Origin: Cryptomeria japonica | Lineage: Eukaryota > Streptophyta > Pinopsida > Cupressales > Cupressaceae | Assembly (NCBI RefSeq): GCF_030272615.1 | Contig: NW_026729295.1 | Coordinates: 48,001 to 112,000 of the forward strand | Reading direction: 5' to 3' | DNA length: 64,000 bases | Translations under genes and position numbers: made by a program | In this document: positions 24,564 through 36,832 of the stretch, piece by piece | How positions within the stretch are numbered: the stretch's first letter is position 1 | How the letters are laid out: each line of letters starts with the position of its first letter | Notes under the pieces: model-generated | Database searches by the model: none | Told to the model about the DNA's origin: nothing | Seen by the model: only the letters and a program-made list of their open reading frames with translations

Positions 24564-26097
24564 TGATAGTTGAGATACTAAGTGTTTAGTACAGATGCCA
24601 AGCTAACAAGATGAGAGGGGGGGGGGGGTGAATCATACAAACTTAATCATCCTTCAAAACAATAGATTCAACCTTGGTAATATATACTTTAGTAATATAA
24701 CCAAAACTGCTAAACATGCAAACTCAAAAGCATATAAACATCATAACACTCATAACACCAAATTTAATTTGGAAACCCAAATAGGGAAAAACCACTGTGG
24801 GATTTCAGACCCACTAAGAAATATACTCTTCTAGAGTATGCTGGATTAAAAGTAAATCCTGTTAAAGATTACAAACACATTGCTATATGTGACCCGGTTA
24901 AGGGATTTCCCTCAGATCTGTTAGGATCTTCACTTTGTTAGAAGTGACCTTGTTAAAGAATTTCAAACACTCACTCAGAATGTCACCTTGCTAGAGGATT
25001 TTACAAATAAGACTGTTAAGTCCACTCGGTTAAGAGATTTTCTGTTACTTCACAAAATAAAAGTAATAAAAATCTATCTGCAACTTCACATCTAAAATGC
25101 TAAAGCAAATTCTTATTTGCTCCATACAATATAGACATAGAAAAAATCTTGTCCACCTGCTGGGCTCTATACTCTATTATTCAAAATAGATCTTCAAGCT
25201 TCCGTGCTTAGTAATAACTATGTAGCATCTATGTGCATACACTTTCCCGCATACATTGTTTATCAACAGTTCCCTATTTATAAACAATAGCTAACTGCTT
25301 AATCTCCTTGATCACATTTCCCACGATCAATCATAGCCATCAAATCTTCAAACTTTGACTAGGTTAAATGTATCCTTCAATCTAAAAATGTTTTACCTTG
25401 CCTTGGAACTTGCATACATTTCTTGGAACTTGTGCTAGGGTATTGCGGTTCAATCTGAGCTATAGATCTTCTTGTCAATTTTTCATTTCCATAGATTATT
25501 TAACAAACTTTATTTACGTTGTATTAATCATTTAATCATAGCCATCTCATTAGCTTCCTTCATTAAATAATGCATGTAATCATTTAATGCATTCTGTTAT
25601 TACTCGGTTGCAACTCGGTGAATACTAAACTTCACTCGGTAGACATTCTGCCTTCATTAACTGATAGTGATAACCTTAGGGTTTACCGACTAGGTTCCTT
25701 GCTCAGTAACATAAAATAGTATTAACCTTGCAATTAACAACATATGTAGGATATCAAAACAATCTAAACATCATGATCTCATCATTATCTAACTCGCTAA
25801 TAGTTTCCCATTGAATAACTTATTCATCCCCTTATTCATCATATTCTTTCTGTGTCTTTTACCAACATCTTAATTCTCTTTAAAACATACTTTTTAAGAT
25901 ATGGCAACATCATACTGAATTAGAAAATCAATTTCTTGACATCAATGAAAAAATAATAATATTAAGACAGTAAGCATCCTTAATCAGTTATATCCATAAT
26001 CATCAACAACTTTCTCAATATGCTTATTGAAATGCCAACAATCTCTCATTGTAATTGGAGTGCCAACAATATCCCTTTGTCTGTTATAATTGCAACA
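24564..26097 (-). repeat. 3' LTR of copia 2
   Basis: Plus-strand borders are TGATAG...GCAACA. It pairs with 30706-32252 and adjoins the polypurine tract at 26098. An 11-base G run lies near its outer border. Confidence 0.95.
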
Positions 26098-26476
26098 ATC
26101 TCCCCCTTTGGCATTGATGGCAAAACCAATTGATTTGACCTATTTGATTCGAATTCATATTGCTATGAAATGCTGAAATGCTCTCCCCCATACATTAGTC
26201 TTCTCCCCATAAAGTAGTCTTCTCCCCCTTTGACAACAATGCCAAAAAGTAAAGAACTAAAAACATAATTTCTTTCGCTGAGAAGTGAATTCCTTGCTGT
26301 TATGTATTCAACTCAGTCTCAATCAAAGCATTTTGTCCTCAATTCCTGTTCCCTGATATTGTTCCCTGTATTGTTTCCTGCACACCTTTAGAAAACCTCC
26401 TAAAGTGTGTAAATCACCATCAACTCCCAAAAGATATTCTATAGAGTCATCGAATTGATGCTTTCACTGAACTCGT
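26098..26476 (-). other. Copia 2 3' untranslated region and polypurine tract
   Basis: The minus-strand AAAGGGGGAGAT at 26098-26109 abuts the 3' LTR. The rest has no ORF. A repeated purine theme (GGGGGAGAA, GGGGAGAAG) lies between 26185 and 26235 on the minus strand. Confidence 0.75.
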
Positions 26477-27138
26477 TCAGTGAATGGAAGATAGGGGTAG
26501 GACCCCTAACTTGCTTCTGAGATAATCAAAAGTATTCTCAGGCAGTGGCTCGATGAAGATATTTGCTATTTGTTCCTTTGTGCTAACATACTCTAACAAC
26601 ACTTTCTTGTCTTGAACTTCTTCTCTAAGATAATGATATTTGATAGAGATGTGCTTTGTCTTAGAGTGCATAATAGGATTCTTTGAAATGTTAATAGCAC
26701 TAGTATTGTCATAGAATATAGTTATTGGCTTGGTAACTTTCTCATTTATACCTTCCAACAGTTGTTTGATCCATGTTGTATTAGTGCAATTCAATTCTGC
26801 AGCAACATATTCAGCTTCTACTATTGACTGTGAAACACATCCTTGTTTCTTACTAAGCCAACTCACTAGTCTTTCTCCTAAAAAGAAAGCTCCTCCACTT
26901 GTGCTTTTCCTGTCATCAATGTTGCCTACCAATCAACATCAGTAAACACTTTTAAATCAAAATCATTTCTCTTGTGATATACTAAGCCATAATCCTCAGT
27001 GCCTCTCAGGTATCTGAAAATTCTTTTTATTGTTGTCATATGTGTTTCCTTGGGATCTGCAGAAAATCTTGCAACTATACCTACTGCATGTGCTATATCT
27101 GGCCTGCTGTGAACAACATATTGCAACTTTGCAATCAT
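26477..27138 (-). pseudogene. Copia 2 RNase H
   Basis: IAKLQYVVHSRPDIAHAVG and FRYLRGTEDYGLVY lead into FTDVDW, then a one-base frame change near 26930. After that, NIDDRKSTSGGAFFLG, EAEYVAAELNCT and MHSKTKHISIKYHYLREEV follow. The ORF ends at 26477 with KLGVLPL. The catalytic Asp and Glu blocks are present; only the frameshift breaks it. Confidence 0.92.
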
Positions 27139-27948
27139 AGATCAGTAAAGTGTTTCATCAACAGATGCAGATTCAACATTCTTTGATAGTTTACAGTTGG
27201 TAGTCATAGGAGTGCTTACAAGTTTTGAACCCTCCATTCCAAATTTCTTCAAGATTTCCTTTAAGTACTTGGATTGAGTAATGAAGATCTCATCTTTCAT
27301 TTGTAGTATCTATAAACCTATAAAATACTTTATCTCACCGATTAGTGACATCCCAAATTCTTTGCTCATTTCATTTCCAAAATTCTTGCATAAAGAATCA
27401 TTTCCACAAAATACAATGTCATCAACAAATATGGCTGAGATCAGTATTCCATTGTCATCATTCTTCATGTACATATTACTGTTTTCACTTGTTCTTATAA
27501 AACCAATCTTGATCAAATAAGAGTGTAATCTTTCATACCATGCTCTAGGTGCTTGTTTCAAACCATATAATGCTTTGTTCAATCTACATACCTGATCCTT
27601 ATTCTTGTCTTCAACAAATCCTTCAGGTTGTTCAATAAAAACTTCTTCTTCTAATATACCATTCAGAAATGCAGATTTGACATCCATTTGATATACCTTG
27701 AAATTCTTGTAAGCAGCATAAGCCAACAATGTTCTTAATCCTTCAAGTCTTGCCACAAGTGCAAAAGTCTCACCATAATCAATTCCTTCTTCTTGAGCAT
27801 AACCTTTGCAAAGTAGTCTTGCTTTATTTCGAATGACCTCACCTTTTTTATTCAACTTGTTTCTGAAAATCCACTTTGTACCGATTACATTTTTGTCTTT
27901 TGGTCTTGGGACTAGTGTCCATGTGTCATTCTTCTTGATTTGATCAAT
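27139..27948 (-). pseudogene. Copia 2 reverse transcriptase
   Basis: Open from 27855 to 27310 with [60 protein letters not shown] and [11 protein letters not shown] (catalytic DD). ETFAPVARLE reads [10 protein letters not shown]. The thumb region down to 27139 has two stops. The domain order agrees with the integrase above and RNase H below. Confidence 0.93.
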
Positions 27949-29295
27949 TTATTTTGTCATAGCATTTATCCAATCTTCACTGTTGAATGCTTCTTTCACT
28001 ATTCTCGGTTCAAATTCAGATATCAAATATGTGTTCTGTCTCAGTTTATTCCTTGTCATCACTGGATCATCCTTATCTCCTATAATCTGACTTGATGCAT
28101 GATGTCTTCTGACATACTTGGCTAATACAGGCTCTGTATGATCTTCTTCATCACTTGGTAACTGGATATCCTCTTCATTTCCTTCTACAGTCTTCTCGGT
28201 AGAACTTCTCGATTGAACATATACAAATCCTTCATAATATTCTGGTTCCTTGGAATTTCCTTCATCATTTCTTTCTACAAATTCATCAATTTTCACATTT
28301 GCACTTTCTACTATTTTGTTAGATGATTTGATCAGACATTTAAATGCTTTGCTTCTAGAAGAATAACCTAGAAATGTTCCTCCACTTTTCTGATCAAACT
28401 TACCATTTCTGTCATCTTTGTGAACATAGCATCTACTTCCAAAGATTTTAAAATAACTTACATTAGGTTTCTTATCATACCAGATTTCATAAGGTGTCTT
28501 CAAAGTTCCTTTGTTTAGTTGTACTCGGTTCAAGGTGTAAACTACTGTGCTTATTGCTTCTCTCCAAAATTTTTCTGGTACCTTCTTTTCTATCATCAAG
28601 GTTCTAGCACAATCCACAAAAAATTTGTTTCTTCTCTCAGCTATTCCATTTTGTTGTGGATTTCTTAGTGCAGAGACTTGTCTTTTAATACCATGAACAT
28701 TTCAGTATAAGTTAAACTCATCAGATGTGAACTCTCGTCCTCTATCTAATCTAAGACATTTCAGTTGTCTTCCTGTTTCATTTTCAACTCTTTCCTTGTA
28801 TGATTTAAACATTTGAAACGCTTCTGATTTATCTTTTAAAAACATAACTAACATAACCCTTGAATAATCATCCACAAATCATATGAAATATTTATCACCA
28901 TAATAACTTTGAACTTTCAGAGGACCACAAAGATCAGTATGCACAAGATCTAAAATTCCCTTAGAAGTGTAGGACTTACTTGTAAAGCTTGATCTTGTCA
29001 TCTTACCCATCTAGCATCCTCGGCACATAGCATTCTCAGGTTTCTCAAGACTCGGTAGACCTCTTACTCAGTGCTTCTTACTTATTTTGATCAGATTATC
29101 AAAATTTACATGACAAAACCTTTTATGCCATAACCAGGTATCATCTATCTTTGCATACAAGCAATTATTCCAATTTGAGTCAAGGTGAAATGTGTTACCT
29201 TTTGTTTGTGTCCCAGTAGTAGCTAACTTCCCATGCTTGTCATGAACTTTGACAATTCCATTCTGAAACTCTATTCGGTATCCTGTGTTGTTTAG
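27949..29295 (-). pseudogene. Copia 2 integrase
   Basis: The HHCC domain has LWHKRFCHVNF and CRGC followed by a TAG. The core shows HTDLCGPL, CLRLDRGREFTS and NPQQNGIAERRN, so the catalytic Asp, Asp and Glu are kept (the usual SD is LD). The part from 28617 down is open: KTPYEIWYDKKPNV, FGSRCYVHKDD and FLGYSSRSKAFKC, then a hydrophilic linker to RT. Several stops lie between 28620 and 29295. Confidence 0.9.
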
Positions 29296-30639
29296 CTATG
29301 CTACACTCAACAAATTATATTTCAAACCTTCAACCCAATAAACATCATTGCATTTAGCATTGTCAAGAAGTGTTATGGATCCTTTACCTCTTACCGGACA
29401 TGGTGCATCATTACCAAATCTTACATAGCCTCCATCATAATCTTCTAATATAACAAACTTATGTTTATCACCTATCATGTGATGTGAGCATCCACTATCT
29501 ATGATCCAAGACTCATTATTATTTATATGAGATACTAAAGCTTTTTCTTCATACCTTTTTTCATCTGATCCATCTTTAATAGCCACATAAACAACTTCCT
29601 CTATATCAGTATCATCTGATTTATCATCATTTGATTCCTCATCAGCTATTAGACATACCCTTTTATCTCTTCTCCTGAAGTCTTGGTGTCCTCTATAATG
29701 ATTATCTTTCTGTTTGTTATCTTGGTAATCTCCCTTTTCACTAGATTCTTTGTCAGGATAGTTAGAAGCCATATCTCCAATTCTATCACAATTAAAACAT
29801 TTCAGAGGTAGTTTTCCTTTATACTTACCTTTTCCTCTCGATAACCTTCTAGCTAACAATGCTTCAAACTCTTCTTGCTTTCTGATTTCCTCATATAGTT
29901 TGTGCACTTTTTCCATGTTCTTATGAAATATTTCACTTGGTCCACTATGATTCCCTTCAGAGTACTTACCCATTCTATCATTAGATTCATCAATATGAAA
30001 AGAGCTGAAAGCAGATTCAACTTTCTTTACTGAAGACCCATTGTTATCAAAATTACTTGACTCAAATGCATGTAGCTTACCGATAGTAGCATCTAAAGAA
30101 ATTGGCATATTGGGTATAGACCTCAATTCATTGATTGGAGATACTCGAATTGCATAAGCTGGTAGAAGAGTTCTTAACAACTTACTTGTTATATCCTTTT
30201 CTTCAATAGTTCCACCTGCTCCTTTGATTTGATTAACAATCTCCTTCAGTCTTGTACTGTATTGGGTTATGTTCTCACCTTCATTCATCCTCATAGATTC
30301 AAGTTGTCCTCTTAGACTATCCACTTTTTCTCTTTGAACATGTTCATCACCACCATACACAGATATGAGCTTGTCCCACATTGCCTTTGCATCATTAAAG
30401 CCTTCTAGATCATTAAACTCTGAGTCGGTCAATGCAGATGTAATTTCAATCATTGCTTGGATATGTTCTTGCTTTTCCTTTATCTCTTCCATAGTCAATG
30501 GATACGTGCTCGATGTGATGAAATCATTCTCCAGATAATATACAACATATTCTCCAACTCCTGATAGGTGCAGCTTCATCCTTTTCTACCATGTAGAGAA
30601 ACTTGACTTGTTCAGCTTCGGTGTATCCCTCTTATACAT
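29296..30639 (-). pseudogene. gag: Copia 2 gag and protease
   Basis: The ATG at 30639 begins MYKRDTPKLN; a TAG lies 18 codons in, within FSTW*KRMKLHL, where CAG is likely ancestral. From 30579 the frame is open for 427 codons. It holds the gag body (NDLEGFNDAKAMWDKLISVY, LRGQLESMRMNEGENITQYS), a knuckle CFNCDRIGDMASNY that has lost its His and last Cys, and the protease WIIDSGCSHHM. The end is a GAG-pre-integrase block, VYWVEGLKYNLLS. The long open frame shows it is relatively young. Confidence 0.93.
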
Positions 30640-30691
30640 CTTTGGATCTTTGCCTCAAGTGCCTTTAAACTTTTTCTTCCTGGAGTCCAAA

Positions 30692-30703
30692 GCTCTGATA
30701 CCA
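30692..30703 (-). other. Primer-binding site of copia 2
   Basis: The minus strand reads TGGTATCAGAGC, the exact initiator-Met site, two bases from the LTR. Confidence 0.93.
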
Positions 30704-30705
30704 AT

Positions 30706-32252
30706 TGATAGTTCTGATACTAAGTATTTAGTACAGATGCCAAGCTAACAAGATGAGAGGGGGGGGTGAATCATACAAACTTAATCATCCTTCAAAACAA
30801 CAGATTCAACCTCGGTAACATATACTTCAGTAATATAACCAAAACTGTTAAAAATGCAAACTCAAAAGCATATAAACATCATAACACTCATAACACCAAA
30901 TTTAACGTGGAAACCCAAATAGGGAAAAACCACTGTAGGATTTTAGACCCACTAAGAAATATACTCTTCTAGAGTATGCTCGGTTAAAAGTAAATCCTAT
31001 TAAAGATTACAAACACATTGCTAGATGTGACCCAGTTAAGGGATTTCCCCCAGATCTGTTAGGATCTTCACTTTGTTAGAAGTGACCTTGTTAAAGGATT
31101 TCAAACACTTACTCAGAATGTCACCTTTCTAGAGGATTTTACAAATAAGACTGTTAAGTCCACTCGGTTAAGAGATTTTCTATTACTTCACAAAATAACA
31201 GTGATAAAAATCTATCTGCATCTTCACATCTAAAATGCTAAAGGAGATTCTTATTTGATCAATACAATATAGACATAGAAAAAATCTTGTCCATCTATTG
31301 GGCTCTATACTCTGTTATTCAAAATAGATCTTCAAGCTTTTGTGCTTGGTAATCACTATGTAGCATCTCTGTGCATACACTTGCCTGCATACATTGTTTA
31401 TCAACAGTTCCCTATTTATAAACAATAGCTAACCGCTTAATCTCCTTGATCACATTTCCCATGATCAATCATAGCCATTAGATCTTCAAACTTTGACTAG
31501 GTTCAATGTATCCTTCAATCTAAAAATGTTTTACCTTTCCTTGGAACTTGCATACATTTATTGGAACTTGTGCTAGGGTATTGTGGTTCAATCTGAGATG
31601 TAGATCTTCCTGGCGATTTTTCATTGCCATAAATTATTTAACAAACTTTATTTATGTTGTATCAATCATTTAATCATAGGCAGCTCATCCTTCATTAAAT
31701 AATCCATGTAATCATTTAATGCATTCTATTATTACTCGGTTGCAACTTGGTGAATACTAAAATTTAATCAATAGACATTCTGCCTTCATTAACCGATAGC
31801 GATAACCTTAGGGTTTACCGACTAGGTTCCTTAGGGTTTATCGACTAGGTTCCTTGCTCGGTAAGATAGAATAGTATTAACATTGCAATTAACAACATAT
31901 GTAAGATATCAAAACAATCTAAACATGATGATCTCATCATTGTCTGACTCGGTAATAGTTGCCCATTGAATAACTTATTCATCCCCTTATTCATCATATT
32001 CTTTTTGTGTCTTTTACCGACATCTTAATTCTCTTTAAAACATACTTTTTAAGATATGGCAACATCATACTGAATTAGAAAATCAATTTCTTGACATCAA
32101 TGACAAAATAATAATATTAAGATAGTAAACTTCCTTAATCGGTTATATCCATAATCATCAACAACCTTCTCAATATCCTTATTGAAATACCAACAATCTC
32201 TCATTGTAATTGGAGTGCCAACAATATCCCTTTGCTTGTTATAATGCCAACA
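30706..32252 (-). repeat. 5' LTR of copia 2
   Basis: Plus-strand borders are TGATAGTTCTG...GCCAACA. It adjoins the primer site at 30692-30703. The CTTAGGGTTTA(C/T)CGACTAGGTTC segment is duplicated in tandem here (about 31805-31855) but single in the other LTR. Confidence 0.95.
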
Positions 32253-32361
32253 AGTATGAATGTAAAGAACCCTTTAAATGTTTTAACTATAATAAGATTG
32301 GTCATATGGCTTTGAGATGCCCTGATAGACATGCTAGACTAAGAGAAGAAGCTAGACTCTT
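32253..32361 (+). pseudogene. gag: Copia 1 gag, C-terminal part with altered zinc knuckle
   Basis: Resumes the gag frame after the inserted element; the AGTAT repeat at 32253-32257 is the second copy of the target duplication. The knuckle reads CFNYNKIGHMALRC, so the second Cys of CX2CX4HX4C is Tyr (one G-to-A change would do this). RNA packaging by this product would be impaired. A frameshift near 32360 separates it from the protease frame. Confidence 0.85.
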
Positions 32362-33903
32362 AAAGATGAATGGATCATTGATTCAGGATGTTCACATCAT
32401 ATGACTAGTGATAAAGGTAAATTCTTGAACTTTTAGGAATATAATGGAGGTTTGGTAAGATTTGGAGATGATAAAGATTGTTTGATGAAAGGAAAAGGCA
32501 CTATATCTCTTGATGGTAAGCATAATACTGACAATGTTTACTATATAGAAGGTTTAAAACATAATCTTTTGAGTTTAATTGAGAAAGGATTTCAGTTACA
32601 ATTCAAGAATCGAAAATGCAAAATTATGAACAGAACTGGTTTGGAAATTGCAACCGGTAATCAAACTAGGGGAAACATCTTTCATTTAAATAATAGTGAA
32701 AAGACATGCTTGATCGCACATATTGATTAAAGTTGGCTATGGAATAAGAGACTCTATCATGTAAATTTTGATTGCATGGTAAAAATCAGTACTACTAAGG
32801 CAGTTAGAGATTTACCTAAGATTGTTAAGCCTCATAATCCAGTATGTAAGGAATGCCAATTTGGAAAAAAAGTTAGAGCATCTTTTAAAAGTATTCTAGA
32901 AAAATCCAATAATTCTCTTTACTTAATTCATACCGATTTATGTGGTCTAGACAAAACTAAAAGTTTACAAGGTGATAGATATTTCATGCTAATCATTGAT
33001 GACTATTCTAAAATGTGTTGGGTTACTTTTCTCAGAGAAAAATCAGAAGCACTTGGGAAGTTCAAACTATTCAAAGCAATGGTAGAGAATGAAATTGGTA
33101 AGAAAATCAAATGTCTAAGATCAGATCAAGGAGTTGAATTTACATCTAAGGAATTTAATGTATTCTATGAAGTGAATGGAATCAGAAGACAGTTATCAGC
33201 ACCCCGAACACCACAACAAAATGGAGTTGTAGGAAGGAAAAACAGAACTATCTTAGATGCAGCTAGAAGTATGTTATCTGAAGAAAATCTACCAAATGTA
33301 TATTGGAGAGAGGCAGTAAGCACAACAATCTATACATTTAACAAAGTTCACATCAAAGGTAAAACTGGTAAGACCCCTCATGAACTATGGTTTGGTATTA
33401 CTCCTACTCTTAAATATTTTTGAATATTTGGAAGTAAATGCTATATTAGAAGAGATGACTATATTGGCAAATTTGATCCTAGAAGTGATGAAGGAATATT
33501 TCTTGGTTATTCATCTAAGAGCAAGGCATATAGATATTTTAACAAAAGATTGTAGAAAATTGTTGAAAGCACAAATGTGAAGATTGATGAACAATTTAGA
33601 GGAACTTCAAGGTATATAGACTCTGAACTGGAAACAGAGATACTGACAAATGAACCTACATTGAATCCACTGGTACAAAATGAAGATCCAGTTACACCAG
33701 TATCATCTGAAAATTCCACTAAAACTGAGGAACAACAACAAACAAAGACACCCCGGTATGTAAGACTGAAACACTCTGAAGATCAGATAATTGGAAACAA
33801 GTATAAAGGAGTTATGACAAGAGGAAGACTAGAAAATGAAGAGGTATGTCTTATTTCTCAAATTGAACCATCATCAATTAATGAGGCATGTGAAGATAAA
33901 CAC
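32362..33903 (+). pseudogene. Copia 1 protease and integrase
   Basis: Protease: DEWIIDSGCSHHMTSDKGKF holds the catalytic DSG. A GAG-pre-integrase block follows (YYIEGLKHNLLSL), then the integrase zinc domain, where the usual WH is WN (LWNKRLYHVNFD) before CKECQFGK. In the core, the Asp residues of HTDLCG and LRSDQGVEFTS are present, but the expected PQQNGVVERKN reads PQQNGVVGRKN, so the catalytic Glu is Gly. Stops at about 32434 (TAG), 32728 (TAA), 33421 (TGA) and 33553 (TAG) all lie in one frame. Confidence 0.92.
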
Positions 33904-35400
33904 TAGATTAAAGCTATGGAAGAAGAATTAGAACAAATTGAGAAGAATAACACATGGACATTAGTTCCCAGACCTAGAGACAAAAATGTGGTTGGAACAA
34001 AATGGGTATTCAGAAACAAACTTAATGAAGATGGTAAGGTAATTAGAAATAAAGAAAGACTAGTGTGTAAGGGATATTCTCAGAAAGAAGGAAATGATTA
34101 TAATGAAACCTTTGCACCAGTATCTAGAATTGAGGTAGTCAGATTATTTTTGGCTTTTGCAGCACACAAGAATTACAAAGTATATCAAATGGATATTAAA
34201 TGTGCATTTCTAAATAGAGATCTTGAAGAAGAAGTCTACATTGAGAAACCTGATGGATTTTCTTTGACAGATAACAAAGATATGGTTTGTAGGCTAAGGA
34301 AAGCTTTGTATGGGTTGAATCAAGCTCCAAGAGCTTGGTATGCAAGATTGGATAAATATCTTTTGAAGATTATTTTTTCTAAAGGCAATGCTAACAACAA
34401 CTTATACTATAAAGTGACTGATGATAACATCTTGGTTATAGAAGTTTTTGTTGACGATATAATCTTTGGAGGAGAAGATGGATTATGTAAAGACTTTTCT
34501 ATTGAAATGCAACAAGAATTTGAAATGTCTATGATTGGAGAAATAAAATTCTTTTTAGGATTGGAGATTTCACAGACTGATAAAGGTATATTCTTGAGTC
34601 AATCTAAGTACTTGAAGGAGTTACTAAAGAAATTTGGGATGGAGAACTTTAAACTAGTAAGCACACCTATGACTACAAATGACAAATTATCACAAAGGGA
34701 TGAATCTAGACCTATTAATCCAACTAGGTACAAATCTATGATAGGAGGCCTATTGTATTTGACACAAACAAGACTTGATATTATGAATGCAGTATTCATT
34801 GTTTCAAGATTTCAGAGTAATCCTAGAGAAAATCATGAATCAACAGTAAAAAGGATTTTCAGGTACTTACAAGGCACTACAAATCTTGGTTTATGGTATC
34901 CTAGAGATGAAAACTTTGAATTATGTGCATACATAGATGCAAATTGGGCAAGAGATGTGGATGATAGAAAAAGCACCATTGGTGGAGCATTTTTTCTTGG
35001 AAGTAGATTAATTTCTTGGTTGAGTAAGCAACAAAGTTGTACATCTTTATCAACAACAGAATCAGAATATGTTGCAGTAGCAACTAACTATACATAGGTA
35101 TTATGGCTTAAGCAAATGTTGAAGGACATAAAGGTAAAATGCAAGGAACCTATAACTATCTAGTGTGATAACACTGCAGAAATTGATATATGTAAGAATC
35201 CTGTACTACATTCTAAAACTAAACATGTTTCTATCAAATTAAACTTTCTGAAAGGGAATGTTAAAGCAAAAGAAGTAAAACTGGTTTATGTGAATACTAA
35301 AGAGTAGATTGCAGATATTTTCACTATGCCTTTGCCTAAGGAAACCTTTGAATATCTCAGACACCAGCTTGGGGTCATACCCCCACCGGTAGAGACTTAG
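33904..35400 (+). pseudogene. Copia 1 reverse transcriptase and RNase H
   Basis: [43 protein letters not shown] (motif A Asp), LYGLNQAPRAWYARLD and FVDDIIFGG (catalytic DD) appear in order, with ETFAPVSRIEVVR between. RNase H: DANWARDVDDRKSTIGG, TESEYVAVATNYT and HSKTKHVSIK. A long uninterrupted stretch covers 33916-35097. TAG stops precede and follow it (33904-33906, 35095-35097, 35161, 35287). The ORF ends at the TAG at 35398. Confidence 0.93.
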
Positions 35401-35785
35401 AAAGTTGATGTTTGTCATCAACCAGTAGAACTAATAGATAAATGTTTTATTCTAGCTTTGATGAGGAGAGCTACTTCTCAAGGGGAGTAGTTGGTATACT
35501 GAATTTGTTGGTATTTAATATTTAAACTTGGTGTTGTATTGCTTTGGCATTTGATGTCAAAGGGGGAGAGATATCTATGGAAAAACACATTATCTTTTGG
35601 AGAGAGATTATTCATTGGGGGAGGGATTGTTACTTTGAGATGATTGATTACTCTCTGTATCTGAATTTTGATTTTTGGTTATGATCTCTTTTGAGAGATT
35701 GTTGGTGTTTGGTTTTTGGCATTTCTATTTTGGCACTTTGATGGTTTTTCCATCTTGTGTTGCCATCAATGCCAAAGGGGGAGAT
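35401..35785 (+). other. Copia 1 3' untranslated region with two polypurine-like tracts
   Basis: No ORF. The functional polypurine tract AAAGGGGGAGAT is at 35774-35785. A second near copy, in GATGTCAAAGGGGGAGAGA, lies about 230 bases upstream (about 35548-35566). Both follow TTTG(A/G)(C/T)-type sequence ending in CAAAGG. Confidence 0.75.
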
Positions 35786-36832
35786 TGTTAGTATTTTGGT
35801 ATGGTTTTGTCATTGATGTCAGTACCTATCAACACTTATCAACTTTGGCACTTTGAAGGATTGGCAATGTTCACCGGCAAGCGACTTATGCACAGACACT
35901 AGTATCTGGTACACTGATAGGATATAATTATCATCAACACTTGGAATGATATGGAAAACACCTAGTTATGTCGAAGACATCATTTGGACACTTTGTCTTG
36001 GAGATTTGTTCATTGGTATATTCATGTTTGCATATTTTCTATTACCGACAAATAGGTCCAGGTTATGCACCGATAGGCTTATCTTTTCCAGATCAGCACG
36101 ACATGTTGGAAATGATTTATTGTTGTCGTAAATGCATTAAGCCAACATGTTGAATCGGATATTGCATTGGTTATTGATTTTATTGTAATATCTCTTAGAG
36201 CCAACCTACTAAAATTGGTCTTAAGTTATGGTATATATGTAAGATCTTATTTGTAAGATCAATAGGTGATAAGGAAAAAAAGAATTATAAGAAGGTATAT
36301 GTGAGAATAAGTAGAGCTATACACGTAGACATCATTTAAGGTGAAGCAAGGTTTTTGTGAAGGCATATCAGAACTAACCTGGTACTGAATCTAGCATAGA
36401 AAGATGTTATTTTGAGCAGTACATTATTATTGGATTTAACCATCCAATTGTAGTCAGCATGACTCCTATTTGTGTTTGAGTAGTGAGCTCTAGGCACTTG
36501 GCCTTTCTGCATGTGTAGACCCCATCTGTATACACATACTATCTACAGTAGTATCATCTAATTCTGGGTAAGGTTTCCGACCGTGGTTTTTCCTCTTATA
36601 GGGTTTCCACATACAAATATTGGTGTTATGTGTTGTGGATGTTATTTTCTTTCTGTTTCATGCATTAATCTTTATTGGTACTGATATTAACCGATAAACT
36701 CTCTATCGGCATAAATTTTGGTTTACCGGTATTAAGCATTAAGGTTGGTTAAGTTGGCTTTGGTTTGAATTTATTTGACAACTGATTCACCCCCCCCCCC
36801 CCCCACCTCTCAATTGTCTCTAGGACCTAACA
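35786..36832 (+). repeat. 3' LTR of copia 1
   Basis: Starts TGTTAGTATTTTGG after the polypurine tract and ends GGACCTAACA. It is collinear with the 5' LTR with scattered substitutions and short deletions. A run of C lies at about 36790-36804. Confidence 0.93.

Larger units (their letters stand above)
24564..32252 (-). mobile_element. Ty1/copia retrotransposon 2, nested in copia 1 gag
   Basis: LTRs of 1534 and 1547 bp flank a minus-strand gag-pol of 4.6 kb. The target duplication AGTAT is perfect (24559-24563 and 32253-32257) and falls within a coding triplet series, so the host gag frame rejoins exactly. The primer site exactly matches initiator Met tRNA, and the polypurine tract matches those of the other copia elements. 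It has fewer stops than its host, as expected for the younger insertion. Confidence 0.96.
22649..36832 (+). mobile_element. Ty1/copia retrotransposon 1 (host of a second copia element)
   Basis: LTRs of 1065 and 1047 bp (TGTTGG/TGTTAG ... CCTAACA) flank gag, protease, integrase, RT and RNase H on the plus strand. The primer site is at 23716 and the polypurine tract ends at 35785. Flanking 5-mers are TAGGA (22644-22648) and CAGGA (36833-36837), a duplication with one C/T change. A second copia element occupies 24564-32252, inside gag. Without it the element would be about 6.5 kb. Stops and key-residue losses make it inactive. Confidence 0.93.

Noticed and set aside
24628-30972. Paired ORFs of 68 codons at 24628 and 30766
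   Set aside because: They are the two LTR copies of copia 2 read on the non-coding strand; identical by LTR duplication, not by selection.
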